This document shows, piece by piece, positions 1-9,806 of a stretch of 64,000 bases of DNA. The translations under genes were made by a program, and so were the position numbers. This DNA is from Flavobacterium gawalongense (lineage in GTDB: Bacteria; Bacteroidota; Bacteroidia; Flavobacteriales; Flavobacteriaceae). Each line of letters starts with the position of its first letter. The first letter of the stretch is position 1. The stretch lies in the NCBI RefSeq assembly GCF_007097265.1, contig NZ_VJZP01000016.1:1187-65186 (forward strand), read 5' to 3'. The notes under the pieces were generated by a model, which did no database searches, was not told the DNA's origin, and saw only the letters and a list, made by a program, of their open reading frames with translations.

Positions 1-1114
1 AACATAGAACGCCATCTTGAGTGGAAATGGTTCTTCTTTGGTAACTGGTTGTCGCTGCCAATGATAGTGGAGAATAGGTCTCTGCAGTTGCTCCGCCTAT
101 TGTCACATAACTTCCGCTCGCGTTGGTTTGCCATTCATAGCTAATAGCTCCTGAACCTGTACCCACTGTTGTAGAAGTGAGAGTTGCTGGAGTACTTCCA
201 TTACATATGGTTTGATCATTACTGATGGTTCCAGCAGTTAGAACAGATTGTACGGTTACTATATTAGTTTCTATATTAGTTATAATAGTGCCAGTTGTAG
301 TTGTAACTTCTAATGAAACCAAATAATCACCTTCTTGTGTAGGTGTAAAAGAAGTCAAAGTAGTCGAATCCAAACCAGAAGCTAAACTTCCGGTACTATT
401 TGATATTGCAATTGGGGTGTTAGTAGGATCTCTAACTACCCACTCATAATTAACATTTGTAACACCATCAATTGACGCATATTTGCCTTGTATATTTACT
501 GTTTGTCCATTACAAACAGTAAAAGGGGTAGAAGTTGGTTCCGTAATTTCTGAGTTTATATTTCCGCCGGAAGCTACTAACTCACCAAAAGTAAAAGTTC
601 CAGAGGCACCAGTACCAGCGCATATAGCAAATTTTCTGGTTCCAATGTATATTTCATCGTTATTTGTACAGCTTCCAGTTATTTGTCCTGACATCTCTAT
701 TACAACGACAGCATTTGGTTTTGTTAATGTAAATTTTATTTTTGGTCCATTAAAATTTAAAATTCCGGTAGACTCAATTGTAATCAAAGAAGTAGTTAAC
801 GTGATATTTTTTTGAGTTGATAAGCCATCACCAAAAATTAGATTACCAAAAATTTGGAGCTCCAAAATTTCATTAGGTATCGTAAGTGATGATGCAATTG
901 TAATTGTATGTCCCGTTAGGATAGTGACAGTATTGGTTCCCGCATTTTGACCTGGGTATGCACTAGCATCAACCCAAGTTCCATTGTAATATTGCCAAGA
1001 TGCAGCATCGCTCCAAGCACCGGTAGTTTTTGAACGAAAATCACCAGTGTTTTGTCCAAAACTATATAGTGAAGTTAGAAACAATAGAATTATAAATAAG
1101 TAATTTTTTTTCAT
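1..1114 (-). CDS. Secreted repeat/adhesin-like protein, 5' part only
   Basis: The gene runs off the left edge of the window, so only the N-terminal ~371 residues are visible. Translation from the ATG at 1114 gives a signal peptide (MKKNYLFIILLFLTSLYSFG then Q), followed by Ser/Thr-rich extracellular sequence with beta-sandwich character. From about residue 190 there are Ig/PKD-like segments of the type containing CNGQTVNIQG and SNDQTICNGS, which are typical of large Bacteroidota surface proteins exported through T9SS. The C-terminal sorting domain, if present, lies outside the window. It has the same orientation as the giant secreted protein that follows at 1554-7232. I infer an exported adhesin-like role; no enzyme domain is visible. 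Confidence 0.75.
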   Translation of the reverse strand, partial: MKKNYLFIILLFLTSLYSFGQNTGDFRSKTTGAWSDAASWQYYNGTWVDASAYPGQNAGTNTVTILTGHTITIASSLTIPNEILELQIFGNLIFGDGLSTQKNITLTTSLITIESTGILNFNGPKIKFTLTKPNAVVVIEMSGQITGSCTNNDEIYIGTRKFAICAGTGASGTFTFGELVASGGNINSEITEPTSTPFTVCNGQTVNIQGKYASIDGVTNVNYEWVVRDPTNTPIAISNSTGSLASGLDSTTLTSFTPTQEGDYLVSLEVTTTTGTIITNIETNIVTVQSVLTAGTISNDQTICNGSTPATLTSTTVGTGSGAISYEWQTNASGSYVTIGGATAETYSPLSLAATTSYQRRTISTQDGVLC

Positions 1115-1509
1115 GACGCCTACACTTTAGAATCAAACAATTAATATTTTTATAAAAAAGGCATAGAAAAATCTATGATGTTCTTAGAAGTAAAATAATG
1201 TTTATTGTAGTGGTACTATTTTCAATGAAAAATTTATCTGCTTATTACTATTTTTGGTGCAATTTTTTATAGTTTTTTCACACAAAAAGTAACAAGAGGA
1301 ATTGTGCTAGGAGTATTATTTATTTGTTTTTAGTTTTAATATATTTAGGCTTACATATCTTAAAATTAAGTATTTATGATGAGATTGTTTGGAAAAAAAT
1401 TTTTTTTTCGATGAAAGGATTTTATCATCCGACAAACTACCCGTTTTAAGAAAATTAACCTTAAATATTTCTGTTTTTTCTTCTTTTAGGGTCAATTTAA
1501 ACATAAAAA
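1115..1509. other. AT-rich intergenic stretch
   Basis: About 400 bases lie between the start of the partial secreted gene and the terminator of the next gene. The sequence is very AT-rich. Short overlapping frames on both strands have no family resemblance and no plausible start context, so I call no gene. The right part should hold the promoter of the leftward gene. Confidence 0.5.
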
Positions 1510-1529
1510 AACTGTCTGAAAAGACAGTT
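1510..1529 (-). terminator. Bidirectional rho-independent terminator
   Basis: A perfect 8-bp stem AACTGTCT/AGACAGTT encloses a GAAA loop. A T-run follows on the plus strand and an A-run precedes it, so it can end transcription both ways. It lies about 25 bp past the stop of the 1,892-residue gene, which it most likely serves. Confidence 0.85.
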
Positions 1530-1553
1530 TTTTTTCTTTTTTCTTATTCCTTG

Positions 1554-4500
1554 TTAAGGAATGATTATTTTTTTACTAAAATCTCCTTTTGTTGTTTGAA
1601 TCTTTACAATATATACACCGGAATTTATTTTTTTAATAGGTAACTGAATATTTTGTTGATCTTGATTTTCAATTTTCCAAGAGCTTATCGATTGACCAAT
1701 TATATTGAATAAAGTAACTTTTTGAACGGTTGCATCCAATATATTATTGTTGATTACTAGCATGTTTCCATTCTGTAAATGAGTAATTTTAATGGCATTA
1801 TCATTGATGATTTTATCATCAACATTCAGCGTTTTATCAGTAAATTGTAATGAAAAACGAATGTTGTTTTCACCCTCTGGCAAAATCACTTCAAATGCTT
1901 CATTGCGAATATCATGATATATCCCGGTCAGATTATCATATATGTAAATTGCTTGTTCTGAATCGAAGTTTTCTAATTCATCAATCATGAACTTTACTTT
2001 TCCCTCGGCATCAGTTTTTACGCCAATAGGGTAGGAGGCATTTGCATTAAAAAAGCCTTCGCCTTCAATTACTAACTGATTTTCTCCATTCAATAAATAC
2101 ATGTCATTCGGAAAGTCATCGAAATTTAATCCATCATAACCATAATCCATATCGGATGTCGCTTTTTCATTCATGAATCCTAATAGCACTTGTCTGTGAT
2201 AATCGTTATGAGAGTTGAAACCCAAACGAATTCTCTTAAAAGTATCTTTTTCTATAGGATCATTGTTATTGTTATTCCAAGATTCTTCTTTTTTAGAAAT
2301 GGTTTTAATTTTATATATTACATTAGAATTCAAAGCGTCGTTTTCTTTGTGAAAACCTCTTTGGCTATTTTTAAAAATAACAGGATTACCATTACCGGCA
2401 AACTGTTTTCCAAATACAAAAAAACCTTGTCCCACAGGGATATATTGATTTGGTATACCTCTTGATGGAGTTCCAGATTGACTAATAAAATCTACATCTA
2501 ATGCCGATGGGGCTACTCCTCCAGTTAAATTTCTTTCAGCATACCCCCCTTGATAATCACGTAAAACATGTGTGTTGTTAGTTGTGTAATGTTCCCAAAA
2601 ATATAATGTTCCATCCATAAAGCTTGAATTGTCGTTTATGAAAGCATTGGCATCCAATGCAGACGGATATGGGTTACCAGTTAGTAATAATTGGTCTTCA
2701 GTAACTGTGTTTGATGAGATAGTGCCGTTATTTGGTTTTCCGGTAAAGGTGTAGTTTTGAGTAAGCGAACCTGCTCCGCTTCCTTTGAGTGTAAATCCTT
2801 GACCTACTCGTAGTGGGATAGTTTCTGTTATTTGAGCCCAATTAGCATAAATTTCCTGGTAATTATCAAATTTATAAAGCCAGTACCGAGCTAAACTAAT
2901 AGGAGAGGTAGGTGACCCGTCATATCCACCAATCCAACTTATATTTTGTGGAGTTGATGTAGTCCCGTCTTTCATAACACCTGCAACAGTATAGTTCACA
3001 TTATTCGATGTATTATTAATAGGACTCACAGGAGAACTCCAATAGTTATAATTGTATTTGTTGGATTGCCCTTGTTGGTCTCTTTCTATAGACCCAGAAC
3101 TCGTAACATCTAAATCACTCTCCGTAGTTTGAACTAACTGTGACATACCAGCTAAATCTATTTTCCCATCTAATTTTAAGTACCAATCATTTTGTATTTT
3201 GGTATCATTATTCATCACAATGTTTTTTCCAGAATCTACCAGCATTCCTAAATCAATAGTATTAGCCGTTTCGGTAATATCATGTTGCACTTTTACAATA
3301 GACCAATCCTGATCCATAATGTCATTCCCTCTAATTTCTTTTGTGGGACTGTTTACGGCAGTAGCAAAATCTCCAGTTCGCTCCGTTAAAAAAGGCATGG
3401 GAGCCTGTTGTACATAGATGTTTTTATGGTTGAAGATTTTTGTTCCTGTAACATCAATAGCTGCAGTTGTCAAGTCATCAATGATGTCATTCTTGTAATT
3501 ATCCATTCTGTAATAGCGAAGCAGATTAGCAAAAGGTAAAGAAGCAGGAGATGTGGCAACATTTTTAGGGACGATTGTACCTCTAACTTGTGAGCCGGTA
3601 TCTTGTATTTCCTGATACACCATTCTTTGTAATTGGGAGTCTGTTAAAGCTATATTAAACACTCGTACTTCATCAATTTTTCCTTTAAAATATTTTGTAG
3701 CTGTACTAGAATCCCTTCCTAAAGTAAGTAACGTTGCATCAGCGGATATGCTTCCGGTTTTTGCTTGAGTTGCCACCAAAGCACCATTTAAATATAACTT
3801 TATATTGGCTCCGTCATAAATTGCGCCAACATTATACCACTGTGATGTATTTAAAGCGGTATTATAGGTTACCGTAGTGCCATTTACGACAGCTTCTAAT
3901 TTTTTTGCTGAAGTAATTCGGATTTGAAAATTATTTTGTCCTACAATAACTCCATCAGTAGAAAAAGTAGGGTTTAAATCAATCCATGCCATCAGCGATG
4001 CACTGGTAAGACCTCCAAGAATTGCTGTACTTTGACCATAATCATTTCGACCATCAAAGTCTAGAAATAGTTTAGTGTGTAAATCTCTAGGAGAACCAAA
4101 ATAGGCTGTATTGGTATCAAAAGCATCCAGAATACCATCTTTATCAATGTCTGTTGTGCCATCGATAATTCCATTATTATTGGTGTCTAACGTTTTATAG
4201 TCATATATTAATAAAGTATTGGCAATATCAAACGTACTTCCATTAGATTTTACATCAAGATAATCGGGGATTCCGTCTCCATCGGTGTCTTTTAGATAGG
4301 TAGTAGCAGGATTTGCAGTTGCAATACCTTGCCCTAAATTTCCGTATTGGTTCGTAGCTCCCGTACCATAGTCGTAAAGGTCTAATATTCCATCGCCAAA
4401 ACCTTCAGTTATCCCATCTCCATTAATATCTTTATTTCTAAATGTTTCTGATTCCGGACCGTCTCCTGTTCCGTCCCCGTTGATGTCCCCATCGCCATTT

Positions 4501-7232
4501 TCATATCCAGAAACAGCATTTGTATTTCCTGCACCAGATTCATCCACGTCAAAAAGACTGTCGTTGTCACTGTCTAAATCTATATAATTTGGGATTCCAT
4601 CACCATCTGAGTCTAATGCCGGTAATGCAGCTGTGGATTCGGCACTGTCAAGAAGTCCATTTCCGTTGGTATCAACCCAAGCCACATCTATTTTTCCTTT
4701 GGCATTACTCAAGTTTCCTAAGCCAGCTTCAATAACATCTTCAATTCCGTCATTATCAGCATCCAAATCAAACATATCAGCAACTCCATCATTGTCTAAA
4801 TCACATAAAGTTTGTGAAATTAGGATGTCATCCAATGCAAGGTCATTACCGCCACCACCGGGAGCATTATTTTTGAAACGGATGGTAAAGGCATTCACAT
4901 TTCCTAAGTTGACACTAGTAGTGAATTGTTTCCAAACTCCTTGACTGCAGGTGTTGTCTGTAGTGCTTCCGGAGCATCTTCCGATGTCTCCTGTATTGAA
5001 AGAGGTAAGGAGATTGTTTGATAAATCATAAAATTCAACTGTTACATTGGGTAAAATTGAGCCCGGGAAAGTAGAGGCGGCCATTATGTTTAATACCCAA
5101 AAACTATAGGTTATCGGTAAATTTGACAAGACCCCGGTAATAGTTGTTTCATAGAATGTACCGGGAGTAAAACTGGCATTAAAAACGGCCATTCTTCCAT
5201 TGGTATCTCCTGTGGTATGATCTTCTCCGTTGTACCAGGCTAAATCGCCATGTATGTTTTCAGGATCGCTGGCTACTGTTCCTGTTATTTTAGAAACTAC
5301 TGTGTATTCACCGTCGTCCAGTATCCAGGTTGATTGACTAGGACATGCTGTCGTATTAGTACCTGCAATTCCGTCTTCATAACAATAGGTTGTTGTTGCA
5401 TTATAGGCAGCTGTAAAGCTTGAAGTTCTTCCTCCTGTGCCAAAGGTTTCATTTAAAAATTTATAATCTACTTTATGTCCATTTACGCTGTTACAATTCA
5501 CCTCCTCAGTGGCATCCAGAATACCATCATTATCATCATCTATGTCAAAATTGTCATAAACGCCATCCCCGTCACTATCATAAAAGGTTTGAATTCCCGT
5601 ACCTTGAATGGAAAAATCATAAGGATTTTCATTAGCGTCACCGTTTATAACTGAAATTGCGGCCGTTTTTAAACCTAAGGTGCTAGGATTAAAGCTGACA
5701 GCAAATGTAGAGCTGCCTCCCGCAGCAATTGAAGCACTAGGACTAGTGGTAACGGTGAAATCGGCAGCGTTAGTTCCAGAAATAGTTATGGCTCCTATGG
5801 ATAAGGCAGAAGTACCCGTATTTTGAATGGTGTATGTTTTTGTGATGATTCCCGTACTGGTTTCCATTGATCCAAATTCGGTCCAATCTGTTGTGCTTGG
5901 GGTTGCGTCACCATCAGTAATTGAAATAGCGTTTCCCAGAATGTTTATTTCCGGTGAATTTACAGTTGCTGTTACCGCAGTTCTTGGAGAAGAAGTACAG
6001 GAAGCATTGGTGGTTTCAACATAATAAGTTGTAGTTGTTGAAATAGTGGGAGTCGTAAAACTTGTCCCTGTAGCTAAGGCGCTTCCTCCGGTTGATGCTG
6101 CAAACCAAGAAATTGTTCCTGCAGAAGCTGCAGCTCCCAACACAACTGTTCCCGAACCAGTTCTGGAATCAGGAGCCGTACTCGTAATCGTTGGAGTGGC
6201 ATTCACAGTTACGCTTGTCGAATTATTAGCGCTAATAGCTGAACTACAATTATTTGGCGCAGTTCCGCCACTTGCCAGATTTGTAATAGTTATGGTAGTT
6301 GTACCTGAATTTGGTAATGTGCTTGTGGTAAAAGTTCCTGAACCAGCCGTTGTAACTGTCATAGCTGCTGTACTTCCCGTTGCGGTATTTGCCCCAGTTA
6401 AGTTGTATGTGACGGTATAGGTTCCTGTTGGTAGTCCTGCAGCTGTAGAAGTAACGGATACGCTTGCATTATTTGTTACGCATATCGGTGAGGCAACAGC
6501 TGTTGTGCTTAAGCTATAGGTAGAACAGGTCCACGTAATGATGATTTTACCAGCTCCGCCTGAACCACCATCATTTCCTTTTCCGCCACCGCCGCCGCCG
6601 CCGCCAGGCACTACGCCTGAAGCTCCATTTGAGCCAGAACCGCTGGCACTACCACCATTACCGCCATTACCACCGCCAGTTGGTGCTGTTGCCCCGTTTT
6701 GATTGGTCGCGGTAACGCCATTTAAAACTGTTCCTGCTGAAGAACCGCCACCACCACCACCTGTGTTAGTAATAGCATTAGCACCATTTCCTCCAGAAAG
6801 TACAGTATCTCCAATACAAGCGGATGATAAAGCACCGCTGGCTCCCGTAGTGGTATTGTCAGGTACACTGTTGCCTCCTTTTGCAAGGATGACGGTATTG
6901 TTTGAAAACCAAGAATCTCCTCCTGCCGCAGTTGATGTGCTACCAGATCCCACTGTTACGGAATAAGATAGTCCAGGTGTTACTGTTAGCACTTTTTTTG
7001 CATAGCCACCACCGCCACCGCCACCATATTCAACACCGGCGCCACCATTTTTAGAACCACCTTTCCCGCCGCCGCCCCAAGCTTCAACGGTTAAGCTTGT
7101 CACTCCGGCAGGAACAGTAAATGATCCGGATGTTGTATAGGGTTGAGTTGTCTGTGAATATCCAAAAAATGTAATAAAAAGTAAAAAAAAGGTGAGAATT
7201 ATTTTTTTATATCGTAAAGTAATTTTCTTCAT
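1554..7232 (-). CDS. Giant T9SS-secreted surface protein with LamG and TSP3 repeats
   Basis: This 1,892-residue protein has an N-terminal signal peptide ending near FGYSQ. Residues ~44-230 are extremely glycine-rich, with runs of up to nine Gly. Ig-like sections follow to ~430, then a choice-of-anchor D type domain (~430-545, ending in FSIQGTG). Calcium-binding thrombospondin type 3 style DxDxDG repeats occur near 548-580, 811-840, 871-897 and 977-994. A LamG/concanavalin-like domain spans ~1053-1200. The last ~75 residues form a T9SS type A sorting domain (VTLFNIIGQSISSW ... GVYIVKIQTTKGDFSKKIIIP in part). It should be exported by the Sec system and then anchored or released at the surface by T9SS. 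Function is inferred to be adhesion or glycan binding. The terminator at 1510-1529 follows it. Confidence 0.9.
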   Translation of the reverse strand: MKKITLRYKKIILTFFLLFITFFGYSQTTQPYTTSGSFTVPAGVTSLTVEAWGGGGKGGSKNGGAGVEYGGGGGGGYAKKVLTVTPGLSYSVTVGSGSTSTAAGGDSWFSNNTVILAKGGNSVPDNTTTGASGALSSACIGDTVLSGGNGANAITNTGGGGGGSSAGTVLNGVTATNQNGATAPTGGGNGGNGGSASGSGSNGASGVVPGGGGGGGGKGNDGGSGGAGKIIITWTCSTYSLSTTAVASPICVTNNASVSVTSTAAGLPTGTYTVTYNLTGANTATGSTAAMTVTTAGSGTFTTSTLPNSGTTTITITNLASGGTAPNNCSSAISANNSTSVTVNATPTITSTAPDSRTGSGTVVLGAAASAGTISWFAASTGGSALATGTSFTTPTISTTTTYYVETTNASCTSSPRTAVTATVNSPEINILGNAISITDGDATPSTTDWTEFGSMETSTGIITKTYTIQNTGTSALSIGAITISGTNAADFTVTTSPSASIAAGGSSTFAVSFNPSTLGLKTAAISVINGDANENPYDFSIQGTGIQTFYDSDGDGVYDNFDIDDDNDGILDATEEVNCNSVNGHKVDYKFLNETFGTGGRTSSFTAAYNATTTYCYEDGIAGTNTTACPSQSTWILDDGEYTVVSKITGTVASDPENIHGDLAWYNGEDHTTGDTNGRMAVFNASFTPGTFYETTITGVLSNLPITYSFWVLNIMAASTFPGSILPNVTVEFYDLSNNLLTSFNTGDIGRCSGSTTDNTCSQGVWKQFTTSVNLGNVNAFTIRFKNNAPGGGGNDLALDDILISQTLCDLDNDGVADMFDLDADNDGIEDVIEAGLGNLSNAKGKIDVAWVDTNGNGLLDSAESTAALPALDSDGDGIPNYIDLDSDNDSLFDVDESGAGNTNAVSGYENGDGDINGDGTGDGPESETFRNKDINGDGITEGFGDGILDLYDYGTGATNQYGNLGQGIATANPATTYLKDTDGDGIPDYLDVKSNGSTFDIANTLLIYDYKTLDTNNNGIIDGTTDIDKDGILDAFDTNTAYFGSPRDLHTKLFLDFDGRNDYGQSTAILGGLTSASLMAWIDLNPTFSTDGVIVGQNNFQIRITSAKKLEAVVNGTTVTYNTALNTSQWYNVGAIYDGANIKLYLNGALVATQAKTGSISADATLLTLGRDSSTATKYFKGKIDEVRVFNIALTDSQLQRMVYQEIQDTGSQVRGTIVPKNVATSPASLPFANLLRYYRMDNYKNDIIDDLTTAAIDVTGTKIFNHKNIYVQQAPMPFLTERTGDFATAVNSPTKEIRGNDIMDQDWSIVKVQHDITETANTIDLGMLVDSGKNIVMNNDTKIQNDWYLKLDGKIDLAGMSQLVQTTESDLDVTSSGSIERDQQGQSNKYNYNYWSSPVSPINNTSNNVNYTVAGVMKDGTTSTPQNISWIGGYDGSPTSPISLARYWLYKFDNYQEIYANWAQITETIPLRVGQGFTLKGSGAGSLTQNYTFTGKPNNGTISSNTVTEDQLLLTGNPYPSALDANAFINDNSSFMDGTLYFWEHYTTNNTHVLRDYQGGYAERNLTGGVAPSALDVDFISQSGTPSRGIPNQYIPVGQGFFVFGKQFAGNGNPVIFKNSQRGFHKENDALNSNVIYKIKTISKKEESWNNNNNDPIEKDTFKRIRLGFNSHNDYHRQVLLGFMNEKATSDMDYGYDGLNFDDFPNDMYLLNGENQLVIEGEGFFNANASYPIGVKTDAEGKVKFMIDELENFDSEQAIYIYDNLTGIYHDIRNEAFEVILPEGENNIRFSLQFTDKTLNVDDKIINDNAIKITHLQNGNMLVINNNILDATVQKVTLFNIIGQSISSWKIENQDQQNIQLPIKKINSGVYIVKIQTTKGDFSKKIIIP

Positions 7233-7805
7233 AATTGTCGTCTGTTTGATTAATTATGATGCGAATATTTTGGTCTCAATCGATTCTAATTAAAAAATAT
7301 TTGCATTGCGATCTTAAATTTAATTATTTTGTTTTTTTTTATAGTTTAAATGCGTAAAAATCCGATGAAATGCACTTATATGTAATATTTATAGGTTAAG
7401 TAATACGTTAATATTATGTTTTTTGTTCGTTTTTTAAAAAATGGATAATGATGTTTTTTATTCTTTTTTAAAAGAATTTATTGTTACTGTTGAAATATAG
7501 AGTTTCTGATTTTGAGCTAATTAGCAAGTGAAGGATGACTATTTTTCCTCTTTTGTTTTAGTGACAAATAATTTTTTAGTCGAGTTAATACTTCACTGGA
7601 AATTTAGAAAGGTTAAATCAGTACAATGTGAATTCGTTTTTTGTAATGATTGTGAGTTTTTAGTTTTTGAATTATTTGTAAGTACAACTGTTTTAAATAA
7701 TTACTTTGTCATCAATTTAAATTTGCATTAGCAATTATGATTTCAAATTAATGATTGAGTCATACTTTTTCATATATTTATTAAAAATTTATAAATCAAA
7801 ACATT
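7233..7805. other. Long AT-rich intergenic region between divergent genes
   Basis: About 570 bases separate the divergently transcribed giant surface protein and the plug-domain gene. The region is dominated by A and T runs. A 67-codon frame at 7528-7731 has no signal peptide, domain or homologous look and I treat it as chance. Promoters for both flanking genes should lie here; I do not see a full TTG-N19-TAnnTTTG match that I would defend. Confidence 0.5.
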
Positions 7806-8485
7806 ATGAAAATTTCTAAGTCACTATTATTTATTTTTTTTATTTATTATTTGTTGGTTTTAGCTATGGACAAAATAAGCTAATGGGAAAGGTTACCAAT
7901 AGTAAGAATAAACCAGTTGTAAATGCTAAAGTATTTTTAGATTCTATTTATACAAATGTTGAAACAAATAAAAATGGGGATTTTGAAGTATTGCTTCCTG
8001 AAAAGGTGACTATGGTTAATGTTTACTCACATGAATATGGTTTGTTGTCTTCTAAATTCAATAATGAAAATATCATGAATTTTATGTTTTTAGACTCGGA
8101 TAAATCTATAAGGGGACAAACAAAAAAAGGAGATAAGATTACAATTGGATATTCTGAAGTAGATAAAAAATATAAGGTTAATAATTCAGAAGGCACAAGT
8201 GTTCCAAATGATAAAAATGCTACTGTTTATAACACAATATACGATATGATTAGAGGTCGTTTGTCTGGGGTTACAGTTTCAAGAGACAATAGGATAACCA
8301 TTAGAGGAGTGAGTTCTATTCGTAATATTTCGGAACCATTATTTGTTGTCGATGGAATGATTGTATCAAGTATTGATTATATATCGCCTAATAATGTTAA
8401 AAATATAAGTGTGTTAAAGGGTGCGGAAGCTTCTATTTATGGATCACAGGCTTCTGCAGGAGTTATTGTCATTAAGACTAAATAG
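7806..8485 (+). pseudogene. Short carboxypeptidase-regulatory/TonB plug-domain protein, frameshifted in signal peptide
   Basis: The main frame from ATG 7883 gives 200 residues: a CarboxypepD_reg-like part (GKVTNSKNKPVVNAKVFLDS) and a SusC/RagA-type plug (RGRLSGVTV, ITIRGVSSI, LFVVDGM, GSQASAGVIVIKTK) with no beta-barrel. An ATG at 7806 starts a signal-peptide-like frame (MKISKSLLFIFF) that ends out of phase. Adding one T to the eight-T run at 7834-7841 joins both frames into MKISKSLLFIFFYLLFVGFS followed by YGQNKLMGK, a proper signal peptide. The gene is therefore a genuine one-base disruption, a sequencing error, or a slippage-controlled gene. As it stands the mature part could only be made without a secretion signal. 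Stand-alone plug proteins of this length occur in flavobacteria; their role is unclear. Confidence 0.75.
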
Positions 8486-8698
8486 TTTTGATGAGTAAAT
8501 AATGAAACTCTAAAATTGTATAATAAATCTGTTTGTCTTACAGTTGGATTAAGTAATTATCTTTAATAAATGATGATTATTATTTATGAAGAAAAGAATT
8601 TAAAACGAGTTCGTAAATTCTATTATTTATTTGCTTGATTCCTTATTCTTAAGTATTCAAACTAATTTGGACTTTTGCTAAGAGGGACGATTCCATTT

Positions 8699-9259
8699 TT
8701 AATAATACAATCTAAAATCGAGTAGTTTACAAAGGGCATAGTGTTTTTTATATAATTCTTCTACAATTTCGACGACATTATCTTGTTCTTCAAATAAGCC
8801 AAAGAAAGCTTTGTCGAGGGCAATGCTGGTTAAGTTATGGAATACTGCCCCATAACCAGAAACAGCACGTGCTCCTGTAATATCTAAAAAGTATTGTGCT
8901 TCTTCCTCGCTTAAGTCTAATGCCTTTGCATTGGCGAAATGCAAAATTTTCCCTTTCATTTTTCCTTCAAATAACTCAGCTATTTCTTCTAAACTATAGT
9001 AATAGTCATTGAGGCAAATGTTGTTTCCTTCACCTGGCATTACTAAGTAGATGATTTCATAATTCTTAAAATTATGGTCCTCATAGAGTAGTGTATTTAA
9101 ACTTTCTTCTAATCCTTCAATAGTGTCGCACGCTTTATAAATGCTTGTAATGCTTTGTTCAAAAGCTAGTCGCTCTAAGTTTTTGACCACTTCAGTAGTG
9201 GTGTGAGTTTCTACATCGGGAACGGCTTCGAGGCAGAAAATGAATGTATCAGAATCCAT
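8699..9259 (-). CDS. DUF6642-like protein (possible CHAT-like fold)
   Basis: This 186-residue soluble, acidic protein has no signal peptide. I recognise it as resembling flavobacterial DUF6642 proteins. Residues ~65-140 read like a Rossmann/caspase-type core: IIYLVMPGEGNNI, then KGKILHFANAKAL, then ITGARAVSGYGA. This order recalls CHAT-type protease domains, but I cannot place a confident catalytic His-Cys pair (the chain has few Cys), so that similarity is only an impression. It lies 52 bp downstream of the helical protein at 9312-9806 on the same strand, so the two are likely co-transcribed. Confidence 0.7.
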   Translation of the reverse strand: MDSDTFIFCLEAVPDVETHTTTEVVKNLERLAFEQSITSIYKACDTIEGLEESLNTLLYEDHNFKNYEIIYLVMPGEGNNICLNDYYYSLEEIAELFEGKMKGKILHFANAKALDLSEEEAQYFLDITGARAVSGYGAVFHNLTSIALDKAFFGLFEEQDNVVEIVEELYKKHYALCKLLDFRLYY

Positions 9260-9311
9260 GAATTTAGTTTATGTAGATGATCTATTTGGGTTGTTTATTA
9301 TGGACAAAATA

Positions 9312-9806
9312 TTACTCTTCATCATCTTCAAAAAAAGTATTGAGATCAAAATCATTATCAGTAGCTGTATCTTGCTGGCTTGGTGGAATGGCTCCTGGAG
9401 GATTGAATAATCCCCAATCGTCCCAGATATGGTTGTTGGTGTCAAAACTTTCTACCCATTCTATAAACAATAGCCTAAAATCGTTTAGCTCTTTGCGAAT
9501 GAGTTGAACATATTCTAATTCTTTAAAGTTTTTATGCAACCGTAAACTGCCTACGTGGACATATAAATGCATGGCATGTTCTCTAATTATTGCTGCATTT
9601 TGCATGCGAATGCTGTACAAATCTCCACCTTCTGCACCAGCAATTTTCGCAGTAATGATCATGGCATCTTCTCGCATTAAGTGTTTGGTGTCTTGTATGT
9701 ACGCATCCTCCTCAGGAAGCGAAGCTACTAAGCTTTCTACTAATTGATAAATCAATTCTGCTTTTTGGAAGAGTGGAAGATTGCTGGTTTTGTCTAAGCG
9801 GGACAT
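9312..9806 (-). CDS. Hypothetical helical protein with acidic tail
   Basis: This 164-residue protein is not assigned to a named family. It is predicted by eye to be mostly alpha-helical over residues 1-125 (heptad-like segments around LIYQLVESLVASL and LIRKELNDFRLLFIEWVESF), like a four-helix bundle. A proline-containing linker (NPPGAIPPS) and a strongly acidic tail ending FFEDDEE follow. It is the first gene of a probable two-gene unit with the DUF6642-like gene. The conserved-looking AKIAGAEGGDLYSIRMQN section may be a functional surface. No function is assigned. Confidence 0.7.
   Translation of the reverse strand: MSRLDKTSNLPLFQKAELIYQLVESLVASLPEEDAYIQDTKHLMREDAMIITAKIAGAEGGDLYSIRMQNAAIIREHAMHLYVHVGSLRLHKNFKELEYVQLIRKELNDFRLLFIEWVESFDTNNHIWDDWGLFNPPGAIPPSQQDTATDNDFDLNTFFEDDEE

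Noticed and set aside
6046..6966. Plus-strand frames of 87-124 codons opposite the giant surface protein
   Set aside because: Antisense shadows of its Gly/Thr/Val-rich codons (Pro/Ala/Val-rich translations), in a gene whose sense frame is fully supported.
7528..7731. 67-codon plus-strand frame in the long AT-rich intergenic region
   Set aside because: Low-complexity Phe/Leu/Val-rich translation without start context or domain; such frames arise easily in AT-rich DNA.
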